Origin: Oligoflexia bacterium
GTDB taxonomy: Bacteria; Myxococcota_A; UBA796; UBA2385
Length of the DNA stretch: 5,094 bases
Assembly: GCA_013152105.1 (NCBI GenBank)
Contig: JAADHA010000392.1
Span: forward strand, 1-5,094
Reading direction: 5' to 3'
The translations under genes were made by a program, and so were the position numbers. Of the stretch, positions 1 through 5,094 are shown piece after piece. Under the pieces are notes generated by a model. It was not told the origin of the DNA. It worked only from the letters and a program-made list of their open reading frames with translations, and searched no databases. How positions within the stretch are numbered: position 1 is the stretch's first letter; each line of letters starts with the position of its first letter.

Positions 1-225
1 GCCGCTGAGGTCGACGGTGCTGAAGGTGCCGTCGTCCTTGGCGCGAACCAGGCCGCCAGCGTGGGGCAAGGCGATGTAGACGCCGTCGACCGCCGCGACC
101 GCCGTGGTGGGGTCCCACAGGGCGCTGTCGATCCAGGAGTAGTTGTCGGAGGGCAGGTTCGCCCAGGGTGTGCATGCGCTGAGCCCGAGGGCCAGCATCG
201 CGGAAATTGGCTTGATGGGGCGCAT
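1..225 (-). CDS. Lipoprotein C, N-terminal part (cut by window edge)
   Basis: This is the first 75 codons of a gene that runs off the left edge. The product starts MRPIKPISAMLALGLSAC: a short basic N-terminus, a hydrophobic core and the lipobox L15-S-A-C18, so it should be exported, lipidated at C18 and anchored in a membrane. Thr at +2 gives no inner-membrane retention signal by the E. coli rule. After a short linker (about residues 19-40) comes a stretch, VAAVDGVYIALPHAGGLVRA, that looks like the first strands of a beta-propeller blade; this is suggestive only. The start is well supported: AGGAG lies 6 bases upstream of the ATG and overlaps the stop codon of lipoprotein A. With only 9 bases between the two genes, they are very likely co-transcribed and perhaps translationally coupled. 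Unlike A and B, the visible part is not an obvious copy of those proteins. Function unknown. Confidence 0.8.
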   Translation of the reverse strand, partial: MRPIKPISAMLALGLSACTPWANLPSDNYSWIDSALWDPTTAVAAVDGVYIALPHAGGLVRAKDDGTFSTVDLSG

Positions 226-231
226 TTGGGA

Positions 232-236
232 CTCCT
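232..236 (-). promoter_or_regulatory. Shine-Dalgarno site of lipoprotein C overlapping the stop of lipoprotein A
   Basis: On the minus strand the sequence reads CACTAGGAGTCCCAAATG. AGGAG shares its first two bases with the TAG stop of the upstream gene and lies 6 bases before the ATG. This fixes the start of lipoprotein C and places both genes on one message. Confidence 0.75.
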
Positions 237-1818
237 AGTGCTCAATGCCACTGTTCAGTTCAAAGCCGGTGATCGTCTGCATGATCTGCGTGTCGGGGTC
301 GTAGAAGCTCATCCGCCCCAGATCGTGCTCCTGGCTGACCCAGGCCAGGGTGGACTCGGGCAGGACTCCCAGGAAGACGGGGTTGCTCTTCAGCTCGACC
401 TCGTCGTAGAGCAGCGACTGGTAGTGCAGGACTTCCAGGTAGGGCTGGTCCTGCATGACGAAGAAGCCCTGGGTGCCGTCCTGACTGTTGGCGTAGTCGA
501 TGGGCTCGGCGGGTAGGCGCAGGGGGTTGCTGAAAAAATCGTCCGTCAGGTCGATCATCGTCAGCGCCCACTGGTCGTAGAAGGTCGAGTCCGGCGACAC
601 GTCGTTCCCGTTGTCCTTGGGGTGGAAGACCAGGGCGGTCTCGCCGGTCGGGCTGATCCCCATGCTGGCGACGGGCTTGACCAGCTCGCGCACCGTGATG
701 TCGTTGGTGGCCAGGTCCCAGCTTGCGTAGCGGCTGTCGCCGGTGGCGGTGCTGTAGAGCAGGCCGCGCGAGCCATCCGGGCTCATCAGCACGCTGCCGA
801 AGATCTCGGTGTCCGGCATGTCCACGACCTGGGCGGGAGCGAAGGGGTCCGCCAGATCGTAGAGCCAGAGCTCCTGGCTGCCTCGGGCCACCGCGATGGC
901 CTGGAGCCCGTCGGGGGTCAGATCCAGGTCGGTCGGGTTTTCGCCCACCGCGATCTGATCGACCTGACCGCTTGCCAGGTCGACGACGACCAGGTCAGAT
1001 GCGCCGAATTGACGGACGAAGGCGTAGGTGCCGTCGGGGGCGAGGATGACCTCTTCAGCCGGGGGCGGGTTGACCAGGTCATCGCTGAGGGCGATCCGAT
1101 TGGGATCCAGGCTGTCGGCGGTGAGATCGACCACCGCGACATAGGCGTCGCTGACGACGACGGCCGTGTTGCTGTCGTCGGTGAACTGAACGCCGTGCGG
1201 ATTGAAGCCGATGACCAGGGGGGTGTGGGTCAGGTTCTCGGTGTCGACGAAGCTGACCTCGTTGAAGGACTCGGCCCCGCCGCCGTTGGACTCGGTCTGG
1301 GTCGAGTCAGTGTCGTGCCAGCACACGACCCAGCGACCGTCGGGCGACATGGACATGGTGTTGAAATTGCTGCGCACATCGACATCGCTGACCGTCATGC
1401 TCTCGGCGTCGATGATGCTGACGCTGTCGTCGCCTTCGTTGAAGGTGACGGCCTTGCTGTAGTCGCTGGTGGTCGCGACCGCGATCGGGTTGCTCCCGAC
1501 ATCGGCGGTGATCACGGCCAGTGAAGGCACGGACACGCGGGTGACCGTGTCGCGGTCGGGGTTGGCCACGAAGACATAGGCGGCCGTCGACGCGGGGCTG
1601 AGGGCGAAGAAGCTGTTCTCGTCTTCGGGGGCGTAGGTGGTGTCGCCGTTGTCGGTTGATGTCCCGGCCGTGGATCCGCCATCGGCGTAGGCACCGTCGT
1701 ACGCACCACTGTCCCATGCGGTGGAGGATGCGTAGCTGGCCATGCCAGTGCCCTTGTCTGCTGAGCAACCGCCCAGTGCAGCGAGGGTAATCGCGCTGAT
1801 TGCCAGGGATCTCCTCAT
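235..1818 (-). CDS. Lipoprotein A: secreted beta-propeller-type lipoprotein, paralogue of B
   Basis: The product has 527 aa. MRRSLAISAITLAALGGC is a lipoprotein signal peptide with lipobox L15-G-G-C18 and Ser at +2, so a lipid-anchored envelope protein is expected, probably in the outer membrane. Residues 19 to about 68 form a low-complexity linker rich in Ser, Thr, Gly, Asp and Tyr. From about residue 81 (YVFVANPDRDTVTRV) to the end the protein is built of blade-like repeats of the YVTN/WD-like propeller kind, each with a turn such as MSPDGRW, APDGTYA, TPDGLQA or MSPDGSR followed by a hydrophobic strand. It resembles lipoprotein B along the whole propeller and ends with the same 11 residues, TGFELNSGIEH. 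No catalytic motif is visible; binding or scaffolding is the family's usual role, and the ligand is unknown. The frame is open up to 1959, but the ATG at 1818 is chosen because it follows AAGGAG by 5 bases and opens directly into the signal peptide. A sigma54-type promoter lies just upstream. Confidence 0.9.
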   Translation of the reverse strand: MRRSLAISAITLAALGGCSADKGTGMASYASSTAWDSGAYDGAYADGGSTAGTSTDNGDTTYAPEDENSFFALSPASTAAYVFVANPDRDTVTRVSVPSLAVITADVGSNPIAVATTSDYSKAVTFNEGDDSVSIIDAESMTVSDVDVRSNFNTMSMSPDGRWVVCWHDTDSTQTESNGGGAESFNEVSFVDTENLTHTPLVIGFNPHGVQFTDDSNTAVVVSDAYVAVVDLTADSLDPNRIALSDDLVNPPPAEEVILAPDGTYAFVRQFGASDLVVVDLASGQVDQIAVGENPTDLDLTPDGLQAIAVARGSQELWLYDLADPFAPAQVVDMPDTEIFGSVLMSPDGSRGLLYSTATGDSRYASWDLATNDITVRELVKPVASMGISPTGETALVFHPKDNGNDVSPDSTFYDQWALTMIDLTDDFFSNPLRLPAEPIDYANSQDGTQGFFVMQDQPYLEVLHYQSLLYDEVELKSNPVFLGVLPESTLAWVSQEHDLGRMSFYDPDTQIMQTITGFELNSGIEH

Positions 1819-1823
1819 GATGA

Positions 1824-1829
1824 CTCCTT
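1824..1829 (-). promoter_or_regulatory. Shine-Dalgarno site deciding the start of lipoprotein A
   Basis: AAGGAG lies 5 bases before the ATG at 1818. Together with the lipoprotein signal peptide that begins there, it rules out the longer open frame, which extends to 1959 and would bury the signal peptide behind 47 Pro/Arg-rich residues. Confidence 0.8.
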
Positions 1830-1860
1830 CGCGGCCAAGCCGCGTTGCAGCCCCTGGATA

Positions 1861-1876
1861 AGCAAGGACCATGCCA
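1861..1876 (-). promoter_or_regulatory. Sigma54-type (-24/-12) promoter for lipoproteins A and C
   Basis: The minus strand reads TGGCATG-GTCC-TTGCT. The sigma54 consensus is TGGCACG-N4-TTGC(A/T): every core base matches except one C to T change, and the invariant GG (-24) and GC (-12) have the required spacing of 10 bases between them. The predicted transcript start is near 1850, giving a leader of about 32 bases with the Shine-Dalgarno site inside it. The position between two genes, pointing at lipoprotein A, makes a chance match less likely. Sigma54 promoters require an activating enhancer-binding protein, so lipoproteins A and C would be switched on by a specific signal. No such regulator is encoded in the window. 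Confidence 0.6.
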
Positions 1877-1951
1877 TCGTGTGTGGACGCCGATGGCGGC
1901 GGGTTTCTCGTCTGGGAAGGGGGGACCGGATTGGGGCAGCCGCGCGGAAAG

Positions 1952-1969
1952 CGCGACATCTCGGTCGCG
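1952..1969 (-). promoter_or_regulatory. Inverted repeat, candidate enhancer-binding site
   Basis: CGCGAC-N6-GTCGCG is a perfect 6+6 inverted repeat. Its centre is about 110 bases upstream of the transcript start predicted from the sigma54 motif, which is the usual place for the activator site of a sigma54 promoter. It overlaps a second inverted repeat at 1941-1955 (CGCGC-N5-GCGCG). Both lie 28-56 bases downstream of the stop of lipoprotein B, so they could instead be RNA hairpins at its 3' end, but no T-run follows. In GC-rich DNA short palindromes of G and C also arise by chance. Confidence 0.35.
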
Positions 1970-1996
1970 GTGGGCGGCGAAGTTCTTGGGACCTGC

Positions 1997-3577
1997 TCAG
2001 TGCTCGATTCCGCTGTTCAGCTCGAAGCCCGTCAGGGTCTGGAGGGTCTGGTCGTCGGGGTTGTAGAAGCTGATACGCCCCAGGTCGTGCTGCTGGCTGA
2101 CCCAGGCGGTGGTGGAGTTGGGCAGGACACCGACGTGCTCGGGTTCGCTCTTCAGCTCGATCTCGTCGTAGAGCAGGCTGTCGTAGTGCAGGATCTCCAG
2201 CCAGGGCTGACCCTTCATCACCAGGTAGCCCAGGCTGCCGTCGTCGCTTTGCGACAGGTCCAGCACTTCGCCCGTCAACAGCAGCGGGTTGCTGAAGAAG
2301 TCGGTCAGGTCGACCATGGTCAGGGCGTATCTGTTGTAGAAGGAGGACGTGTTGTCGACTTCGCTGCCGTTGTCCAGGGTGTGGACGACGAGCGCCGTTG
2401 CACCGTCGGGGCTGATCGCGATGCTCTGTACGGGCTTGACCAGGCCGTGGACCACGATGTCATTGGTGTCGCGTTCCCAACTGGCGTAGCGCGAGAGGCC
2501 GCTGACCGTGCTGTAAAGCAGCCCACGGGCCCCGTCACTGGCCATGACGATGCTGCCCAGGATGGCTTCGGTGGGCAGGTCCAGGACGGTGGCCGGCTGG
2601 AATGGGTCGGCCACATCGAAGATCCACAGCTCACCCGCGGCGCGAGCGACGGCGACGGCCTGACTTCCGTCGGGCGTCAGGTCCAGGTCGGTCAGGCTGG
2701 TGCCGATATCCAGCCGGTCCACTTCGTTGGTCTGGAGATCCACCAGCACCAGATCGCTGGCGTCGAGCTGCCGCACGAAGGCATAGCTTCCGTCGGGTGT
2801 GACCGCGACCTCTTCGGCCAGCGGCGGGTTGACCACGTCTTGGGCGATGGCGATGCGCGTGGGGCTGGGATCGTCGGCGGTCAGGTCGATCACGGCCAGA
2901 TAGGCGTCGCTGACCACGACGGCGGTGGTGGAGTCGTCGGTGAACTGGACCTGGCGCGGGTTGAAGCCGACGACCATCGGCCAGTGGCGGAGGTTGTCGA
3001 CGTCGACCAGGCTGATCTCGTTGTAGGACTGCGCGCCGCTGCCGGTGTTCGGGGTGTCGGCGTCCTCGTCGTTGTAGACGATGACGAAGCGCCCGTCGGG
3101 CGACATCTCCATCCAGTTGAGGTTGGGCCGCACGCTGACGCTGCTGGTGGCGAAGGTCTCGGTGTCGATCACATCGACTTCGTCGCTGCCGGCGGCGAAG
3201 ACCACGGCGGTCGCGCCGTCGGGGCTTGCGGTGACCACGGCGGGTTGGTCGCCGGTGGGGGGGGTGATCACCTGCAAGGAGGGCACGGTCACCCGGGTGA
3301 GGGTGTCGCGGGACTCGTTGGCCACGAAGACGTGGGTCTCCGTTGCGATGGGCCGCAGGAAGAGCTGTTGCTCGGTCTCGCCGGGCAGGCCGTCGCCGGC
3401 ATCCGCGGTGGAACCGGCGTCGGTCGTCGAGGTTCCCGTGCTGGCTTCATCGTAGTAGGCGTCAGGGGCTTGCGGGCTGTGTTTTGTGTCGAAACTAGAG
3501 CAAGCAGCCAGCGCGACGGCGCTCGACGCGACCAGGATCAGCACCGACCGTGGGGCCGGTGCGTGTGCGGTTCTCAT
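1997..3577 (-). CDS. Lipoprotein B: secreted beta-propeller-type lipoprotein, paralogue of A
   Basis: The product has 526 aa. The signal peptide (residues 1-25) ends in the lipobox L23-A-A-C26 with Ser at +2, pointing to a lipid-anchored, probably outer-membrane protein. Residues 27 to about 72 are a disordered linker rich in Ser, Thr, Asp, Ala and Gly. The propeller part runs from about residue 82 (HVFVANESRDTLTRV) to the C-terminus. Blade turns of the PDG type, or degenerate forms of it, occur near residues 120, 161, 214, 262, 303, 348, 391, 446 and 486, a spacing of 40-55 residues that fits beta-propeller blades. The last 11 residues, TGFELNSGIEH, are identical to those of lipoprotein A. 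The ATG at 3577 follows a full AGGAGGT and opens into the signal peptide. The gene starts 14 bases after the stop of the Nudix gene, so the two probably share a transcript. No enzymatic motif is seen; function unknown. Confidence 0.9.
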   Translation of the reverse strand: MRTAHAPAPRSVLILVASSAVALAACSSFDTKHSPQAPDAYYDEASTGTSTTDAGSTADAGDGLPGETEQQLFLRPIATETHVFVANESRDTLTRVTVPSLQVITPPTGDQPAVVTASPDGATAVVFAAGSDEVDVIDTETFATSSVSVRPNLNWMEMSPDGRFVIVYNDEDADTPNTGSGAQSYNEISLVDVDNLRHWPMVVGFNPRQVQFTDDSTTAVVVSDAYLAVIDLTADDPSPTRIAIAQDVVNPPLAEEVAVTPDGSYAFVRQLDASDLVLVDLQTNEVDRLDIGTSLTDLDLTPDGSQAVAVARAAGELWIFDVADPFQPATVLDLPTEAILGSIVMASDGARGLLYSTVSGLSRYASWERDTNDIVVHGLVKPVQSIAISPDGATALVVHTLDNGSEVDNTSSFYNRYALTMVDLTDFFSNPLLLTGEVLDLSQSDDGSLGYLVMKGQPWLEILHYDSLLYDEIELKSEPEHVGVLPNSTTAWVSQQHDLGRISFYNPDDQTLQTLTGFELNSGIEH

Positions 3578-3580
3578 GGG

Positions 3581-3588
3581 ACCTCCTC
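3581..3588 (-). promoter_or_regulatory. Strong Shine-Dalgarno site of lipoprotein B
   Basis: GAGGAGGT lies 3 bases before the ATG at 3577, in the 14-base gap after the Nudix stop. Its full complementarity to the 16S rRNA 3' end predicts efficient translation, possibly much stronger than for the Nudix gene, which has no clear site. Confidence 0.7.
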
Positions 3589-3591
3589 AGA

Positions 3592-4197
3592 TCAAGGATG
3601 GTGCCCGTGCCTGTCACTGTCCAGTGTCGCCCCTGCGCTCGCCGACCGCAAGTGCGCCGGTAGCAGATCGTGGGCCAGGCTCAGGGCGCAGATTGTCTTG
3701 GCGTCACAGATCCGGCCGTCGCGGGTCATCGCCAAGGCCTCGGCCAGTGGCAGCCGGACGACGCTGAGGTACTCGTCGGGGTCGAGTTCGCCCTGGGTCG
3801 GGCGCAGCCCGGTCGCCAGGAAGATGTGGATCCGTTCGTCGGAAAAGCCAGGAGTTGTCAGGATCGTAGCGATCTGGCGCAGGTCTCCTGATGCCAGGCC
3901 GGCCTCTTCAGCCAATTCGCGGCGCGCGCAGTCGGCTGGGGGCTCGCCGGGCTCCAGGCAGCCAGCCGGTACCTCGTAGAGCATGCCTCCGCCCGCGTGA
4001 CGGTATTGGTGGACCAGGGTGACGGTCCGGTCGTCGTGTATCGGGACGATGGCGGCGGCGCCGGGATGGCGGATGATCTCCAGCGTGAGCTGCCGCCCGT
4101 CTGGCAGGCGCGCCTGTTCGATCCCCAGGTCGATAAGGCGACCGGTGTAGATCACGCGGCGTTGTGGCGTCTGGTCGTCGGGCAACTGTCCCCCCAT
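3592..4197 (-). CDS. Nudix hydrolase, ADP-ribose pyrophosphatase type
   Basis: The product has 201 aa and no signal peptide, so it should be cytoplasmic. It contains a perfect Nudix box (GX5EX7REUXEEXGU) from G79 to L101, with the metal-binding core R93-E-L-A-E-E-A-G-L101. The N-terminal part (RHPGAAAIVPIHDDRTVTLVHQYR, about residues 43-66, quoted here in outline) and the segment TTPGFSDERIHIFLA (114-128) are typical of the NudF-like ADP-ribose pyrophosphatases. P116, about 15 residues after the box, is the proline regarded as characteristic of ADP-ribose hydrolysing members. The expected reaction is ADP-ribose to AMP plus ribose 5-phosphate, needing Mg2+; related substrates such as other ADP- or GDP-sugars cannot be excluded. 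The ATG at 4197 is the first in-frame start and has only a weak GGGA-type site; GTG at codon 15 is an alternative. It begins 17 bases after the terminator T-run of the tRNA unit and is followed at 14 bases by lipoprotein B. Confidence 0.92.
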   Translation of the reverse strand: MGGQLPDDQTPQRRVIYTGRLIDLGIEQARLPDGRQLTLEIIRHPGAAAIVPIHDDRTVTLVHQYRHAGGGMLYEVPAGCLEPGEPPADCARRELAEEAGLASGDLRQIATILTTPGFSDERIHIFLATGLRPTQGELDPDEYLSVVRLPLAEALAMTRDGRICDAKTICALSLAHDLLPAHLRSASAGATLDSDRHGHHP

Positions 4198-4214
4198 GCG
4201 TTCCCAGCGAAGTG

Positions 4215-4246
4215 AAAAACGGCCGCCCGCGGGTGCGAGCGGCCGT
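4215..4246 (-). terminator. Intrinsic terminator after tRNA-Leu
   Basis: On the minus strand an 8-base-pair perfect GC-rich stem, ACGGCCGC / GCGGCCGT, encloses a 12-base loop and is followed at once by a run of five T (the first being the last base of the stem). It begins 7 bases after the encoded CCA end of the tRNA, as expected for the end of a tRNA transcript. The opposite strand has no T-run after the hairpin, so it acts in this direction only. Confidence 0.85.
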
Positions 4247-4253
4247 CAGTAGA

Positions 4254-4341
4254 TGGTGCGGAAGGGGGGAATCGAACCCCCACGGGCGTGAGCCCACTAG
4301 GCCCTGAACCTAGCGCGTCTACCTAATTCCGCCACTTCCGC
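4254..4341 (-). tRNA. tRNA-Leu, anticodon CAG
   Basis: All arms can be folded by hand: acceptor GCGGAAG/CTTCCGC (7 bp), D-arm GCG/CGC with GG in the loop, anticodon stem CTAGG/CCTAG with loop TTCAGGG, and T-arm GGGGG/CCCCC with loop TTCGATT. The anticodon CAG (4304-4306) reads CUG, the leucine codon used most in GC-rich genomes. A long variable arm (4282-4296, stem GGGC/GCCC) marks it as class II, and A73 is the leucine discriminator base. The CCA end is encoded (4254-4256). The gene stands alone between a 107-base upstream gap and its own terminator. Confidence 0.97.
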
Positions 4342-4351
4342 GCGCGGATGC

Positions 4352-4380
4352 CGGGTAGCACATGGTCTACCCGATAGACC
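4352..4380 (-). repeat. Two overlapping, mutually exclusive inverted repeats upstream of tRNA-Leu
   Basis: GGTCTA-N5-TAGACC (4364-4380) and CGGGTAG-N8-CTACCCG (4352-4373) are both perfect. They share bases 4364-4373, so in RNA only one hairpin could form at a time. They lie 11-39 bases upstream of the mature tRNA 5' end, in the probable leader. No T-run follows, so they are not a standard terminator for the glycosyltransferase gene. They may be a leader structure, a processing signal or an operator. Confidence 0.5.
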
Positions 4381-4387
4381 GCTTTGG

Positions 4388-4414
4388 CTTATTGTCAGTC
4401 GCGGGATCGGTCAA
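4388..4414 (-). promoter_or_regulatory. Possible sigma70-type promoter of tRNA-Leu
   Basis: On the minus strand TTGACC (4409-4414, 5 of 6 matches to the -35 box) is followed after 15 bases by AATAAG (4388-4393, 4 of 6 matches to the -10 box). The short spacer weakens the call. It lies in the only AT-richer part of the gap between the glycosyltransferase stop and the tRNA. A start near 4381 would give a leader of about 40 bases beginning with the first inverted repeat. Confidence 0.35.
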
Positions 4415-4448
4415 GGCTGATTCTTTGGAGCCGAGCTCGCGCGCGGGC

Positions 4449-5094
4449 TCATGGTCCATCCAGCCTGTAGATCCGGGTGGCCCCGTCCTGGTGGATCAGG
4501 GTGGCCTGGGTCAACAGCAGCTCATCGAGCAAGGCCACCGGGCCGTTCATGGTCTCGGCCAGCTCTTCTTCAGACAGGAAGGGGTACAGCTTCTCGATGA
4601 AGCGGGCGCGCGTGACGATGAGGTGGGTCGCGCCAGCGGCTTGCAGGTCGACCAGCGCCTGGTCGCCCCGGGTCAGCAAGAAGACGCGAGTGGGGATGTG
4701 GTCCTCGACGCTAGCCAGCAAGACGGGGCGGTGGAGCAGATAGGTAGACCAGTCGAACATCAGGGCGACCACGGCGTCGGCTGGGAGGTGGCGGTTGGCC
4801 CAGGCGATGCTGGCCGCGGGTGGATAGTGGCGAGCCAGGAAGGTCTGGCGGTCTTCATGGCCGGTCGCCGCGGGCAGGGTGTCGACGGACTGCGTCAGCA
4901 GTGGACCCAGGTTTGCGGGGAGGCCGGCCAGCAGGCAGGTCAGCAGGGCGGCGCGGGCGAGCCCGGGTCCCTCTGGTGCGCCGGTCGCCAGCGCCAGGGC
5001 CAGCACGGGCAGGCCAGGCAGCAGGTAGCGCAGCCAGTGGGGTCCCAGCGCCCAGAACAGGGCGGTGACCGCGGCGGCCAGGGCCAGGCGCCGG
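4449..5094 (-). CDS. Membrane glycosyltransferase-like protein (GT39/PMT-like), C-terminal part
   Basis: The frame is open to the right edge of the window, so the N-terminus is missing; 214 codons are visible. The first third is hydrophobic, with about three membrane segments (roughly visible residues 3-17, 21-37 and 46-60). The short loop HWLRYLLPGLPVL is typical of the last membrane segments of GT39-like (dolichyl-phosphate-mannose-protein mannosyltransferase-like) integral membrane proteins. The rest is a soluble C-terminal domain that begins with FLARHYPPAASIAWANRHLP and continues through FDWSTYLLHRPVL and GATHLIVTRARF, a tail often seen in such predicted glycosyltransferases, probably outside the cytoplasm. 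The family transfers sugars from lipid-phosphate donors to proteins, lipids or glycans; donor and acceptor cannot be told here, and the catalytic N-terminal loop lies outside the window. It ends 107 bases before the tRNA and is a separate unit from the lipoprotein genes. Confidence 0.75.
   Translation of the reverse strand, partial: RRLALAAAVTALFWALGPHWLRYLLPGLPVLALALATGAPEGPGLARAALLTCLLAGLPANLGPLLTQSVDTLPAATGHEDRQTFLARHYPPAASIAWANRHLPADAVVALMFDWSTYLLHRPVLLASVEDHIPTRVFLLTRGDQALVDLQAAGATHLIVTRARFIEKLYPFLSEEELAETMNGPVALLDELLLTQATLIHQDGATRIYRLDGP

Noticed and set aside
622..1524. A 300-codon open frame on the plus strand opposite lipoprotein A
   Set aside because: Same antisense artefact of GC-rich codon use; no domain, no clear ribosome site, and lipoprotein A is strongly supported on the minus strand.
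1819..1959. Upstream extension of lipoprotein A by 47 codons
   Set aside because: It would place Pro/Arg-rich residues before a clear lipoprotein signal peptide and translate through the Shine-Dalgarno site and the probable promoter.
3591..3606. Second sigma54-like motif before lipoprotein B (GGGCACC-N4-TTGAT)
   Set aside because: The essential GC at -12 is GA, two other positions mismatch, and the predicted start would fall about 3 bases before the ATG, leaving the Shine-Dalgarno site out of the transcript.
1871..3979. A very long open frame (702 codons) on the plus strand, opposite lipoprotein B and the Nudix gene
   Set aside because: It runs across two well-supported genes on the other strand and its product is a Val/Gly/Asp/Gln-rich sequence without recognisable domains. 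Long antisense frames are expected opposite GC-rich genes. Its start lies in the sigma54 promoter region and has no convincing ribosome site.
3908..4297. Open frame of 129 codons on the minus strand through the tRNA, terminator and Nudix region
   Set aside because: It translates tRNA sequence and the Nudix gene in the wrong frame; the Nudix box in the other frame is perfect.
4254..4341. tRNA-Leu as an attachment site of an integrated element
   Set aside because: No integrase and no second copy of the tRNA 3' end is visible on either side within the window.
4449..5006. Treating the GTG at 5006 as the start of the glycosyltransferase-like gene
   Set aside because: The frame stays open to the window edge and the upstream residues (for example HWLRYLLPGLP) continue a typical membrane region, so the gene is cut by the window and does not start there.

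Overview
The window is GC-rich bacterial DNA, and every gene I can support lies on the minus strand. It therefore reads from right to left: 3' part of a membrane glycosyltransferase-like gene, tRNA-Leu(CAG), Nudix hydrolase, lipoprotein B, lipoprotein A, start of a third lipoprotein. Strong Shine-Dalgarno sites, a CCA-encoding tRNA, lipobox signal peptides followed by Ser/Thr/Gly/Asp-rich linkers, and a good sigma54-type promoter suggest a Gram-negative bacterium. A member of the former Deltaproteobacteria (Myxococcota-like) fits best, but this is inferred from style and no marker gene supports it.

Right part (4449-5094): the C-terminal 214 codons of an integral membrane protein resembling GT39/PMT-like glycosyltransferases, with its start outside the window. 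A 107-base gap follows; it holds a possible promoter and two overlapping inverted repeats that cannot both fold. Next come a complete tRNA-Leu(CAG) (4254-4341) and a classical intrinsic terminator (4215-4246).

Left part (1-4197): a Nudix hydrolase of the ADP-ribose pyrophosphatase type starts only 17 bases after the terminator T-run. It is followed at 14 bases by lipoprotein B (526 aa). Lipoprotein A (527 aa) follows after a 178-base gap, and lipoprotein C (cut by the window edge) starts 9 bases after A. A and B are clear full-length paralogues: lipoprotein signal, disordered linker, a long series of beta-propeller-type blade repeats, and an identical last 11 residues. The A-B gap holds a sigma54-type -24/-12 promoter with an inverted repeat about 110 bases upstream of the predicted transcript start, where an enhancer-binding protein could sit. 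The A-C pair may thus be regulated separately from Nudix-B.

The most notable item is this cluster of surface-type propeller lipoproteins with an invariant C-terminal tail and a probable sigma54 switch. Its function is unknown. I see no CRISPR array, transposase, integrase or defence gene.
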